Shown here: in pieces, positions 1 to 7,954 of the stretch
Layout of the letters: each line of letters opens with the position of its first letter
Position numbering within the stretch: position 1 is the first letter of the stretch
Source: Pseudoalteromonas amylolytica
GTDB taxonomy: Bacteria; Pseudomonadota; Gammaproteobacteria; Enterobacterales; Alteromonadaceae
Direction of reading: 5' to 3'
Assembly (NCBI RefSeq): GCF_001854605.1
Contig: NZ_MKJU01000025.1
Span: 186,378 to 250,377, forward strand
Length of the DNA stretch: 64,000 bases
Position numbers and translations under genes: made by a program
Notes under the pieces: generated by a model
What the model was told of the DNA's origin: nothing
The model's database searches: none
What the model saw: the letters and a program-made list of their open reading frames with translations, nothing else

Positions 1-1
1 A

Positions 2-601
2 GAAGATTTATACTATCGACTAAATGTTTTCCCTATTGAAAACCCGTCTTTACATGAACGTGCTGATGATATTCCTTTGTTGCTTAAAGAGTTAATGCGT
101 CGCGTTAATGAACAAAGCGGTACCACAGCCAAGTTTACTGAGCGTGCTATTGAAAGTTTAAAGGCCCATGATTGGCCAGGTAATATTCGAGAACTCGCCA
201 ACTTAGTCGAACGGATGGTAATCATGTTTCCAGACAAAGTTGTTGATGTTACGGACTTACCCAATAAATATCGATATATTGACGTGGAAGCATATGAGCC
301 AGAATATCCAGAGGAGCTACTGGAAAAAGATGCTTTCAACGAGCTCTTTAGTGATGGTTTTTGTGACTTCGATGATGACGCCGATGATGATGTGGGCGCG
401 ATGAACAACGCGGCACATCTTGGGCTGTTGCCTGATGAAGGTATCGAGCTTAAAGAGTATCTAGCCGATTTAGAGGTGAGTTTGATTACGCAAGCGCTAG
501 AGCGGTACGACTATGTTGTGGCACGCGCAGCAGAAGTGTTAGGTGTGCGTCGTACCACATTGGTTGAAAAAATGAAAAAATATAACCTTAATCGTGATTA
601 G
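2..601 (+). CDS. flrA: Flagellar master regulator FlrA/FleQ, C-terminal part (5' end outside window)
   Basis: Partial: 199 codons are visible, read in frame from base 2. The protein is a sigma-54-dependent activator; FlrA-type proteins start the flagellar cascade by activating class II promoters. Visible parts are the end of the AAA+ domain (EDLYYRLNVFP near the edge, then the sensor II stretch WPGNIRELANLVERM), an unusually acidic linker (DFDDDADDDV), and a C-terminal Fis-type helix-turn-helix (ARAAEVLGVRRTTLVEKMKKY). It lies upstream of flrB and flrC, as in Vibrio and Shewanella. Its stop codon overlaps the 3' end of the convergent tagA by four bases. FlrA rather than another enhancer-binding protein is inferred from position. 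Confidence 0.88.
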   Translation, partial: EDLYYRLNVFPIENPSLHERADDIPLLLKELMRRVNEQSGTTAKFTERAIESLKAHDWPGNIRELANLVERMVIMFPDKVVDVTDLPNKYRYIDVEAYEPEYPEELLEKDAFNELFSDGFCDFDDDADDDVGAMNNAAHLGLLPDEGIELKEYLADLEVSLITQALERYDYVVARAAEVLGVRRTTLVEKMKKYNLNRD

Positions 602-1203
602 CTTTTTAATGCTTCAAAATCTGTATGTTCGTAGCCTGTGATGATTTGCTCCTTCCTGAAACAGGCATTATCATGATCGTTCACCATGCCACATGCCTGC
701 ATGTGCGCGTAAACAGTGGTTGGCCCTAAAAACTTAAACCCTCTACGTTTCAAATCCTTTGCGAATGCAACACTTATCTCACTGTGAGACTGATAGTCTG
801 CTCTACTGGCAATGTGGTTTACTATTGGGAAGTAGTCGACAAACTGCCACTGGTACTTCGCAAAGCTGCCAAACTCATTTTGAATGTCAATGAATGCTCG
901 GGCGTTATTGATGGTCGCTATAATTTTCTTCTCATTGCGAACAATGGATGATTCATTCAACAGCCGCGCGACATCTCCATGATTCATCTGAGCAACACGT
1001 TGCACATTAAATTCATAGAATGCTTCTGTGTATGCATTTCTTTTTTTTAATATGGTATACCAACTGAGGCCAGCTTGTGCCGACTCTAGCGTTATAAATT
1101 CGAATAGGGTTTGATCATCAAGTACTGGTATTCCCCACTCATCATCATGGTATCGAATATAATCTTCTTTACTTTGGTCTAGCCACAAGCATCTAGTGCA
1201 CAT
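598..1203 (-). CDS. tag: DNA-3-methyladenine glycosylase I (TagA)
   Basis: Base-excision repair enzyme that removes 3-methyladenine from alkylated DNA. The family pattern is complete: the zinc ligands fit an N-terminal Cys (MCTRC), the His of YHDDEW, and the His and Cys of NDHDNACF; the catalytic Glu lies in the LESAQAGLSW stretch. The start at 1203 is chosen because AAGGAA lies seven bases upstream. An upstream in-frame start at 1242 falls inside the predicted promoter. About 200 residues, normal for the family. The gene sits alone between flrA (convergent) and flrB (divergent), and its promoter carries a LexA-type operator, so induction by DNA damage is inferred. Confidence 0.93.
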   Translation of the reverse strand: MCTRCLWLDQSKEDYIRYHDDEWGIPVLDDQTLFEFITLESAQAGLSWYTILKKRNAYTEAFYEFNVQRVAQMNHGDVARLLNESSIVRNEKKIIATINNARAFIDIQNEFGSFAKYQWQFVDYFPIVNHIASRADYQSHSEISVAFAKDLKRRGFKFLGPTTVYAHMQACGMVNDHDNACFRKEQIITGYEHTDFEALKS

Positions 1204-1239
1204 TTTACTTTCCTTATACAGATCGATTAATTGATTGTA

Positions 1240-1268
1240 CATATTGCTGTATAAAAATACAGTGTCAA
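1240..1268 (-). promoter_or_regulatory. tagA sigma-70 promoter with LexA (SOS) box in the spacer
   Basis: On the minus strand TTGACA (1268-1263) is followed after 17 bases by AATATG (1245-1240). The spacer is filled by CTGTATAAAAATACAG (1262-1247). This is an exact CTGT-N8-ACAG LexA operator with two mismatches to the Escherichia coli 16-base consensus core. A LexA dimer here would block RNA polymerase. The inferred transcription start is near 1233, about 30 bases before the tagA start codon. Confidence 0.75.
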
Positions 1269-1322
1269 AAAAGTGTTATCAGAAAATATTTATAAAATAT
1301 TGATTATAAAGGGAATTAATGT

Positions 1323-1339
1323 TGGCCTAAATCCTGCTT
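1323..1339 (+). promoter_or_regulatory. Sigma-54 promoter of flrBC
   Basis: TGGCCT at -24 and CTGCT at -12, with GG (1324-1325) and GC (1336-1337) exactly 12 bases apart. This is the diagnostic sigma-54 spacing. The predicted start of transcription is near 1349, leaving a 26-base leader with a purine-rich ribosome binding site (GAGAGAG) before the flrB ATG. FlrA is the expected activator. Confidence 0.7.
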
Positions 1340-1374
1340 ATTCATGTGTAGAGTCTTTATGAGAGAGTGATGTT

Positions 1375-2478
1375 ATGGCTTTGGCACATGTTTTAAATCC
1401 ACAATTTGTGACGCCTGCACAATTTAGTCCAGGTTTGCTACAAGAAGCGTATGTCGGTGAGCTAAGTGAACTTCGCCAGCAAGCGAGTTGGCTTAGTCAC
1501 CTAGTTGATACGATGCCTGCGGGTGTGGTGGTGTTGGATGGTCAAGGCATGATAGCCAAAGCGAATCAAATTGCCATTGATATGTTAGGCGAGCCGCTTG
1601 AAGGTGAGAAATGGTTTAACATCATACAGCGCTCTTTTAGCCCCCAGCAAGATGATGGGCATGAGATATCACTCAAAGATGGTCGACTGATCAAGCTAGA
1701 TATCACGGCATTAGCACCGGAGCCTGGGCAGCTGATTTTAATGACGGATCTAACAGAGACACGTCGTTTGCAATCCCGTGTTGCACATATGCAGCGTTTA
1801 AGTGCGCTTGGCAAAATGGTTGCTTCATTGGCACACCAAGTACGTACACCTCTGTCAGCAGCTATGTTGTATGCGGCCAATCTAGGTAGTCGTAGTTTAC
1901 CAGATACATCCCGTGCGCGTTTTCACGAGAAGCTTATGTCTCGACTCAAAGATTTGGAATCACAAGTGAACGATATGCTCTTGTTTGCCAAAAGTGGTGA
2001 TCAACAAGTTGTAGAAAAAGTATCAATGCAGCAGTTGCTGAACGAAGTTAAAGCTGGATCTGATGCGATGGTTGCGACGAATAACAGCTCGTTAGATGTA
2101 GCGCTGCCAGAACCAGATATTGCAGTGATAGGCAACAAAACTGCCCTTGCCAGTGCTGTGCAAAACTTAATACACAATAGTATTCAAATTATTGGCACGG
2201 GCGCAGAGGTTAAAGTTAATGTTCAAAGAGAGCACGATAAAGTCAGAATTTCGGTCATTGATAATGGTCCAGGTGTTGATCCACAAGTGGCAGATAAAGT
2301 CTTCGAACCATTTTTTACGACCAAAAGTCAGGGCACAGGTCTTGGTTTAGCAGTAGTCAGCTCAGTCGCACACTCCCACAAAGGGCAGGTAGAAGTTAAA
2401 AATATGGAAAGCGGTGGTGCGTGTTTTAGTTTGCTGCTCCCCATTTCATTTGATACCGAACAATTGGAGGTTGTATGA
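1375..2478 (+). CDS. flrB: Flagellar sensor histidine kinase FlrB (FleS)
   Basis: Cytoplasmic histidine kinase that phosphorylates FlrC. There are no membrane segments. Residues about 40-125 look like a PAS domain. The dimerisation/phosphoacceptor helix holds His154 in SLAHQVRTPLS. The ATPase domain shows the N box (NLIHNS), a G1-type DNGPGVDP and the G2 box TKSQGTGLGLAVV. 367 residues, typical for FlrB/FleS. The stop codon overlaps the flrC start (ATGA), so the two are translationally coupled. The ATG at 1375 follows GAGAGAG and a sigma-54 promoter. Confidence 0.92.
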   Translation: MALAHVLNPQFVTPAQFSPGLLQEAYVGELSELRQQASWLSHLVDTMPAGVVVLDGQGMIAKANQIAIDMLGEPLEGEKWFNIIQRSFSPQQDDGHEISLKDGRLIKLDITALAPEPGQLILMTDLTETRRLQSRVAHMQRLSALGKMVASLAHQVRTPLSAAMLYAANLGSRSLPDTSRARFHEKLMSRLKDLESQVNDMLLFAKSGDQQVVEKVSMQQLLNEVKAGSDAMVATNNSSLDVALPEPDIAVIGNKTALASAVQNLIHNSIQIIGTGAEVKVNVQREHDKVRISVIDNGPGVDPQVADKVFEPFFTTKSQGTGLGLAVVSSVAHSHKGQVEVKNMESGGACFSLLLPISFDTEQLEVV

Positions 2479-3869
2479 GTCATTCAATTTTAGTAGTGGA
2501 AGACGATGCAGGTCTACGCGAAGCACTGATCGATACCTTACAGTTATCAGGCTTCAGTTGTATTGAAGCGTCCAGTGCTGAGCAGGCAGTTGTGCTTTTG
2601 AAGCAACAATCTTTCTCATTGGTAGTAAGCGACGTGCAGATGGGAGCAATGAGTGGCATTGATTTACTTAAAACTATCAAGTTGAATTATCCAGACTTGC
2701 CGGTATTAATGATGACTGCCTATGCGACCATCGATGATGCTGTAGAAGCAATGAGATTGGGTGCCATTGACTACATGGCAAAACCCTTTGCGCCAGAAGT
2801 ATTGCTCAATATGGTAAGCCGATATATGCCGCCAAAGGACAAAGAAACGGATGGTCCTGTTGTAAAGGATCCTAAAAGCATTCAGTTATTGGAGCTTGCA
2901 AACAAGGTAGCTAAATCCGATGCTAGCGTTATGGTATTAGGCCCAAGTGGCTCAGGTAAAGAAGTACTAGCTCGCTACATTCATGATAAATCTGAGCGAG
3001 CGCATGAAACATTTGTGGCTATAAATTGCGCGGCGATCCCTGAGAATATGCTCGAAGCGACGCTGTTTGGATATGAAAAAGGTGCTTTTACAGGTGCGAT
3101 CCAAGCTTGTCCTGGAAAGTTTGAACAGGCCCAAAAAGGTACAATTTTGCTTGATGAGATCACTGAAATGGATCTTGGGTTACAAGCTAAGCTACTGCGT
3201 GTGTTGCAAGAGCGTGAAGTTGAGCGCTTAGGTGGACGCAAGACTATTGAGCTTGATGTCAGAGTCCTTGCAACCAGCAATAGAGATCTGAAAGAAGCTG
3301 TAGCTGCGGGCAAGTTTAGAGAAGATTTGTACTACCGTCTCAATGTGTTCCCTCTTATGTGGTTGCCTCTGTGTGAACGCCCTGGTGATATTGTGGTTTT
3401 AGCGGAGCACCTCATTACCAGGCATTGTATGAAAGCCAGTAAACCTGTGCCGAGCCTGACGAGTGAGGCAAAAGAGAAGCTGCTGTCGCATAGTTGGCCA
3501 GGTAATGTACGTGAACTGGATAACGTGGTGCAGCGCGCATTGATTTTACAGCAAGGTGAGACGGTGACCGCGGATGATATTTTCATAGAAAGCTATCAGC
3601 CTGTAATGGCCACCGCAGCACCTATGCTGAATTTAGCAACTACGAAGCAAGACGGTGAGGTCTCTGAGCAAGCACCAGCTATGGATAATAGTGATGCTAC
3701 GAGCTACAAGTCTGAATTGCAGGACAAAGAACATCAAATTATTTTGGACACTCTGTCTCGTTACCAAGGTAAGCGCAAGGATGTGGCTGAAGTGCTGGGT
3801 ATGAGCCCAAGAACTTTACGTTACAAGCTTGCGAAAATGCGAGATATGGGGATATCCGTACCTGCATAA
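2475..3869 (+). CDS. flrC: Flagellar sigma-54 response regulator FlrC (FleR)
   Basis: Activator of later flagellar sigma-54 promoters. The N-terminal receiver domain has the acidic pair ED(10-11)D, phosphoacceptor Asp53 (VVSDVQMG) and a Lys in MAKPF. The AAA+ domain has Walker A (GPSGSGKE, near residue 160), the sigma-54 contact loop GAFTGA and the sensor II stretch WPGNVREL. A C-terminal Fis-like helix-turn-helix (RKDVAEVLGMSPRTLRYKLAKM) ends the protein. 464 residues, full length. Co-transcribed with flrB through a four-base overlap. The operon ends in hairpins at 3881-3969. Confidence 0.93.
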   Translation: MSHSILVVEDDAGLREALIDTLQLSGFSCIEASSAEQAVVLLKQQSFSLVVSDVQMGAMSGIDLLKTIKLNYPDLPVLMMTAYATIDDAVEAMRLGAIDYMAKPFAPEVLLNMVSRYMPPKDKETDGPVVKDPKSIQLLELANKVAKSDASVMVLGPSGSGKEVLARYIHDKSERAHETFVAINCAAIPENMLEATLFGYEKGAFTGAIQACPGKFEQAQKGTILLDEITEMDLGLQAKLLRVLQEREVERLGGRKTIELDVRVLATSNRDLKEAVAAGKFREDLYYRLNVFPLMWLPLCERPGDIVVLAEHLITRHCMKASKPVPSLTSEAKEKLLSHSWPGNVRELDNVVQRALILQQGETVTADDIFIESYQPVMATAAPMLNLATTKQDGEVSEQAPAMDNSDATSYKSELQDKEHQIILDTLSRYQGKRKDVAEVLGMSPRTLRYKLAKMRDMGISVPA

Positions 3870-3880
3870 GTCCAGCCTTT

Positions 3881-3912
3881 AAAGCAAAGCCAGTCGTCAC
3901 TGGTTTTGCTTT
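3881..3912. repeat. 14-bp inverted repeat after flrC
   Basis: AAAGCAAAGCCAGT and its near-complement ACTGGTTTTGCTTT (one G-T wobble) are separated by a CGTC tetraloop, just after the flrC stop. No T-run follows, so it is not a canonical terminator by itself. It may act as an RNA 3'-end stabiliser, or together with the next hairpin. Confidence 0.6.
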
Positions 3913-3932
3913 GTCAAAAACATGACAGCCAC

Positions 3933-3969
3933 AAAAACACATTAAGGTTATGATTTTAATGTGTTTTTT
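3933..3969 (+). terminator. Intrinsic terminator of flrBC
   Basis: A stem AAAAACACATTAA (3933-3945) pairs with TTAATGTG plus the T-run (3956-3969) across a ten-base loop, ending in six T residues. The T-run stops only three bases before the -24 element of the fliE promoter, so flrBC and the fli operon are separate transcription units placed end to end. Confidence 0.72.
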
Positions 3970-3971
3970 GT

Positions 3972-3988
3972 TGGCATGTTTTGTGCTT
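3972..3988 (+). promoter_or_regulatory. Sigma-54 promoter of the fliE operon
   Basis: TGGCAT at -24 and GTGCT at -12, with GG (3973-3974) and GC (3985-3986) 12 bases apart. The predicted start of transcription is near 3998, 26 bases before the chosen fliE ATG. FlrC (or FlrA) is the expected activator. Confidence 0.72.
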
Positions 3989-4023
3989 AATACCTAATAT
4001 CTTTAATAAAAAGGGTGAGCACT

Positions 4024-4356
4024 ATGAACATTCAACCCAATGCCTTATATCAGGAAATGCAGTCTCTAGCTTTAGAGGCTACACGTAATAAACCACAAGA
4101 GAGTTTGCCCGTACAATCTTCTGCGACGTCATCGGCGCAGTTTGGTGAGTTACTATCGGATGCGATTAACACTGTTAATGGTTTGCAAAAAGAGGCAAAA
4201 TCCAAAGTAACAGCGTTAGAAATGGGTGATCGCAGTGTCTCTTTAGCCGAAGTTATGATTGCATCGCAAAAATCATCTGTGGCGTTTGAGGCTACCGTGC
4301 AAGTTCGTAATAAGCTTGTTGAGTCTTATAAAGAAATTATGAGCATGCCTGTTTAA
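4024..4356 (+). CDS. fliE: Flagellar hook-basal body protein FliE
   Basis: Small periplasmic adaptor between the MS ring and the proximal rod. About 110 residues. The C-terminal half has the family pattern (VNGLQKEAKSKVTALEMG, then SLAEVMIASQKSSVAFEATVQVRNKLVE read as separate blocks). ATG 4024 is preferred over the in-frame GTG 4015 because GGGTGAG lies just upstream and overlaps that GTG. It is the first gene of the long fli operon, followed by fliF after 22 bases. Confidence 0.93.
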   Translation: MNIQPNALYQEMQSLALEATRNKPQESLPVQSSATSSAQFGELLSDAINTVNGLQKEAKSKVTALEMGDRSVSLAEVMIASQKSSVAFEATVQVRNKLVESYKEIMSMPV

Positions 4357-4378
4357 ACCTAGGTAGTGGAGAGTAACT

Positions 4379-6088
4379 GTGGCAACGAATCAATCAACAG
4401 AACTAGCTTTATCAGACGGCGCGACTGGCACCGAAGCTGAAGAGCAGCAAGAGCAAAAGTCAGGCTATCTGAGTGCGCTAAGTGGCGTTGATATGCTGCG
4501 CCAAGTTACTTTAGTAATAGCGCTGGCAATATGCTTGGCAATTGCAGTATTCATCATCATTTGGGCCCGCCAGCCAGATATGCGACCATTGGGTCAGTAC
4601 CCAACAGAAGAGTTGGTACAGACGCTTGATTTTCTAGATGCTCAGAAAATTGACTATGAGCTTGACGGCAACACCATCATGGTTGCAGAAGGTGACTATC
4701 AGAATATCAAGTTACAGATGGCACGCGATGGCTTTTCACAAAGTCCCAGCTCTGGCACTGACATACTTATGCAGGACATGGGTTTTGGCGTCAGTCAGAG
4801 ACTTGAACGTGAACGGCTAAAGCATAGCCGTGAGCAACAGTTAGCACGCACCATTGAAGAACTGCAAGACGTGAGCCGTGCGAAAGTTTTACTCGCAATC
4901 CCTAAAGAAAATGTATTTGCTCGACGTGAGAAAAAACCTTCAGCAACGGTGGTTGTCACTTTAAAACGTGGTAGAACACTAGACGGTGAAGAAGTTGATT
5001 CGATTGTAGATATCATAGCATCTGCAGTACAAGGCCTTGAGCCTGCGCGTGTAACCGTGACAGATCAAAATGGTCGTCTATTAAACTCTGGCTCACAGGA
5101 TTCACTGGCCGCTCGCTCTCGAAAAGAGTATGAGATAGAGCGTAAAAGAGAGCAGGAATACTTAGAGAAAATTGACAGTATTATGATCCCTGTTGTTGGC
5201 CTAGGTAAGTATACCGCGCAAGTTGACTTAACCATGGACTTTAGTGCGGTTGAGGAAACACAGAAGCGATTTAACCCAGATTTACCTGCAGTGCGTAGTG
5301 AAACAACATTTGAAGAAAATAATATCGGTGGCATTACTGCCGGGATTCCAGGTGCGTTGACCAATCAGCCACCACTTGATTCAAATATTCCAGAAGTAGC
5401 GGGTAATGGCAGCGCTGCGAATGGTACCAACCCAAGCAGAATGCAAAAAGAAGCAACGCGAAACTACGAATTAGACACTACAATTAGCCATAAGCGTCAG
5501 CAAACTGGTGTGATCCGTCGTATCAGTGTTTCGGTAGCCGTAGATTATCTACCAAAGCCAGATGCAGAGGGCAACGTAACACTGCAACCACGCACGCAAG
5601 AAGAGTTAACAAACATTCGCCGTTTATTACAAGGTGGTGTTGGATTTGATATGCAACGTGGCGATGCCTTAGAGGTTGTTACTGTTCCATTCGTACGTGA
5701 AGATTTAAGTGAAGTTGCTGAAGTACCACTTTGGCAGCAAGAGTGGTTTATGAAGATGGCTCGCTTAGCATTGGGTGCTTTGGTAATTATTGTACTTATT
5801 TTAGCAGTTGTCAGACCGATGCTTAAACGCTTGATTTACCCAGATGACACGCTAGAAGAATTTGATGAAGATTCACTTACATCGGGCGTAGACTTAGGAG
5901 ACAGCACATTAGATATGTTAAATCATGAGTTTGATTCATCAGCTGTTGGCTTCTCTTCGGATGGTACTTTACAATTGCCAGACTTACATGGTGATGAGGA
6001 CCTACTAAAAGCCGTACGTGCCTTAGTTGCCAATGAACCAGAATTATCCTCTCAAGTAGTGAAAGCGTGGTTAACAGAAGATGACTGA
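4379..6088 (+). CDS. fliF: Flagellar MS-ring protein FliF
   Basis: Inner-membrane protein that forms the MS ring, base of the motor and housing of the export gate. 569 residues. There is a transmembrane segment near residues 40-62 (VTLVIALAICLAIAVFIII) and a second near 460-482 (LALGALVIIVLILAVVRPML), with ring-building motifs between. The cytoplasmic acidic C-terminus (LLKAVRALVANEPELSSQVVKAW, split here by role) binds FliG. The start is GTG, after GGAGAG. The end overlaps fliG by eight bases, which suggests coupled synthesis of partners that bind one to one. Confidence 0.96.
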   Translation: MATNQSTELALSDGATGTEAEEQQEQKSGYLSALSGVDMLRQVTLVIALAICLAIAVFIIIWARQPDMRPLGQYPTEELVQTLDFLDAQKIDYELDGNTIMVAEGDYQNIKLQMARDGFSQSPSSGTDILMQDMGFGVSQRLERERLKHSREQQLARTIEELQDVSRAKVLLAIPKENVFARREKKPSATVVVTLKRGRTLDGEEVDSIVDIIASAVQGLEPARVTVTDQNGRLLNSGSQDSLAARSRKEYEIERKREQEYLEKIDSIMIPVVGLGKYTAQVDLTMDFSAVEETQKRFNPDLPAVRSETTFEENNIGGITAGIPGALTNQPPLDSNIPEVAGNGSAANGTNPSRMQKEATRNYELDTTISHKRQQTGVIRRISVSVAVDYLPKPDAEGNVTLQPRTQEELTNIRRLLQGGVGFDMQRGDALEVVTVPFVREDLSEVAEVPLWQQEWFMKMARLALGALVIIVLILAVVRPMLKRLIYPDDTLEEFDEDSLTSGVDLGDSTLDMLNHEFDSSAVGFSSDGTLQLPDLHGDEDLLKAVRALVANEPELSSQVVKAWLTEDD

Positions 6089-7118
6089 TGAACAAAAACA
6101 ACTACCCGCTGCGTATGATGTAAATAAACTTGATGGCGTCGACAAAGCCGCCATCTTGTTACTAAGTTTATCTGAAGAAGATGCTGCGCAAATCTTAAAA
6201 CATCTTGAACCAAAGCAGGTACAGCGCGTTGGTATGGCTATGGCAGCATTAGATGATTTATCACAAGCCAAGATAAGCGCAGTACACAATCTATTTATAG
6301 AGCAAATCCAGAGCTTCAGTACAATAGGTTTTCAATCAGAAGACTTTATTAAAAAGGCACTCACCGCAGCGCTTGGTGAAGACAAAGCTGCCAGCCTTAT
6401 TGATCAGATTGTTATGGGGTCGGGTGCGAAGGGCTTGGATTCACTTAAGTGGATGGACTCAAAACAGGTTGCCAACATTATTCGTAACGAGCACCCTCAG
6501 ATCCAGACGATTGTGTTGTCTTATTTAGAACCAGAACAGTCGGCGGAGATATTGTCTCAATTCCCAGAAAAAGTGCGTTTAGATTTGACCATGCGTATTG
6601 CAAACTTAGAAGAAGTTCAGCCAGCAGCGCTGCAAGAGCTTAATGAAATCATGGAGAAACAGTTTGCAGGCCAAGCGGGTGCACAAGCTGCCAAGATGGG
6701 TGGCTTGAAAGCAGCAGCAGACATTATGAACTACTTAGATACGAATATTGAAGGTCAACTTATGGACTCTATTCGTGAACATGATGAAGAGATGTCTCAA
6801 CAAATTCAAGACCTCATGTTTGTATTTGAAAACTTATTGGATGTTGATGATAGGGGTATTCAAACTATCTTGCGTGAAGTTCAACAAGATGTACTGATGA
6901 AGGCAATAAAAGGTACAGATGATGCTCTGAAAGAGAAAATCCTCAGCAACATGTCAAAACGTGCTGCGGAAATGCTGGCAGATGATCTAGAAGCCATGCC
7001 ACCTGTTCGGATCAGTGAAGTTGAAGCGGCTCAAAAAGAAATTCTATCAACGGCTCGTCGTCTTGCTGATTCCGGTGAAATCATGCTCGGTGGTGGCGGT
7101 GGTGAGGAGTTCTTATAA
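6081..7118 (+). CDS. fliG: Flagellar motor switch protein FliG
   Basis: Rotor protein that links FliF to FliM and carries the charged torque helix contacting the stator. 345 residues. The N-terminal domain begins after a short leader (KLDGVDKAAILLLSLSEEDA). The middle domain has the EHPQ motif (NEHPQIQTIVLSYL). The C-terminal domain has the charged stretch around RGIQTILREVQQDVLMKAIKG. It starts inside the end of fliF (eight-base overlap) and is followed three bases later by fliH. Confidence 0.97.
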   Translation: MTDEQKQLPAAYDVNKLDGVDKAAILLLSLSEEDAAQILKHLEPKQVQRVGMAMAALDDLSQAKISAVHNLFIEQIQSFSTIGFQSEDFIKKALTAALGEDKAASLIDQIVMGSGAKGLDSLKWMDSKQVANIIRNEHPQIQTIVLSYLEPEQSAEILSQFPEKVRLDLTMRIANLEEVQPAALQELNEIMEKQFAGQAGAQAAKMGGLKAAADIMNYLDTNIEGQLMDSIREHDEEMSQQIQDLMFVFENLLDVDDRGIQTILREVQQDVLMKAIKGTDDALKEKILSNMSKRAAEMLADDLEAMPPVRISEVEAAQKEILSTARRLADSGEIMLGGGGGEEFL

Positions 7119-7121
7119 TTT

Positions 7122-7940
7122 ATGAGTAACACCAAGTTTTATAAGGGTCGGCCAGTCGAAGGAGAAGCACTAGATGAACTTCTTAAAAATTGGCCAATCC
7201 CTGATGTAACAGAAGATCCTCGCAAGTATTCGGGGCGCTCAACTGCTTTTGGCAAACCGTTAGAGCAGCTTTATCAAAAGCCAGACAAAAACGCTGAAGA
7301 GCCAGACACAGAAGAACCAGAGTTTCCGACATTGACGTTGGAAGAATTAGAACAAATTCGTCAAGATGCTTACGATGAAGGTATTAAACAAGGCCATGAG
7401 CAAGGCTATATTGATGGCTTTGACAAAGGTGTAACTGAGGGTAAAGAAGCGGGCTACAAAGAAGGTGTGGAGATTGGAAAGCAGCAAGGCCACGATGATG
7501 CAAAACCGCTTATAGAAGAAAAGTTACAAACTTTAACCCTAATTATCAATGAATTACATGAGCCGTTGCGACTGGTCGATGAACGTTGTGAAAAGCAACT
7601 TGTAGAGCTTGCCAATTTATTGGCGCAGGCGGTTATTTTCCGTGAAGTTGAACTAGATCCCAACATCGTACTGCTGGCTTTGAAGAAGGCCATGGATGCG
7701 TTACCTATTTCGGAGCATACGGTTAAAATTCATCTGCATCCAGATGACTTAGAGCTGGTAAAAGAGGCATATGGTGAGGAACAGCTTGCACAACAGCATT
7801 GGCATCTATTACCTGAGCCTACATTACATCGTGGTGATGTAGAGGTTAAAACTTCTCAATCTTCAATCGATATGACGCTGAAAACAAGAATCAAAGAAAT
7901 CTTGGACGACTTTTTGCATGGTAGTGGTATCCAGTCGTAA
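7122..7940 (+). CDS. fliH: Flagellar export apparatus stator FliH
   Basis: Peripheral export protein that holds and regulates the ATPase FliI. 272 residues. A glycine-rich repeat region (about 85-125) repeats GxxxG units ([19 protein letters not shown]), the known FliH helix-packing pattern. The C-terminal half matches the V-ATPase E-subunit-like domain ([13 protein letters not shown]). Lies between fliG and fliI with short gaps. Confidence 0.93.
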   Translation: MSNTKFYKGRPVEGEALDELLKNWPIPDVTEDPRKYSGRSTAFGKPLEQLYQKPDKNAEEPDTEEPEFPTLTLEELEQIRQDAYDEGIKQGHEQGYIDGFDKGVTEGKEAGYKEGVEIGKQQGHDDAKPLIEEKLQTLTLIINELHEPLRLVDERCEKQLVELANLLAQAVIFREVELDPNIVLLALKKAMDALPISEHTVKIHLHPDDLELVKEAYGEEQLAQQHWHLLPEPTLHRGDVEVKTSQSSIDMTLKTRIKEILDDFLHGSGIQS

Positions 7941-7954
7941 TTTTTGGCTACCTC

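Noticed and set aside
1204..1242. Longer TagA N-terminus starting at 1242
   Set aside because: It overlaps the -10 element of the predicted promoter; the start at 1203 has a proper ribosome binding site and gives the standard N-terminus.
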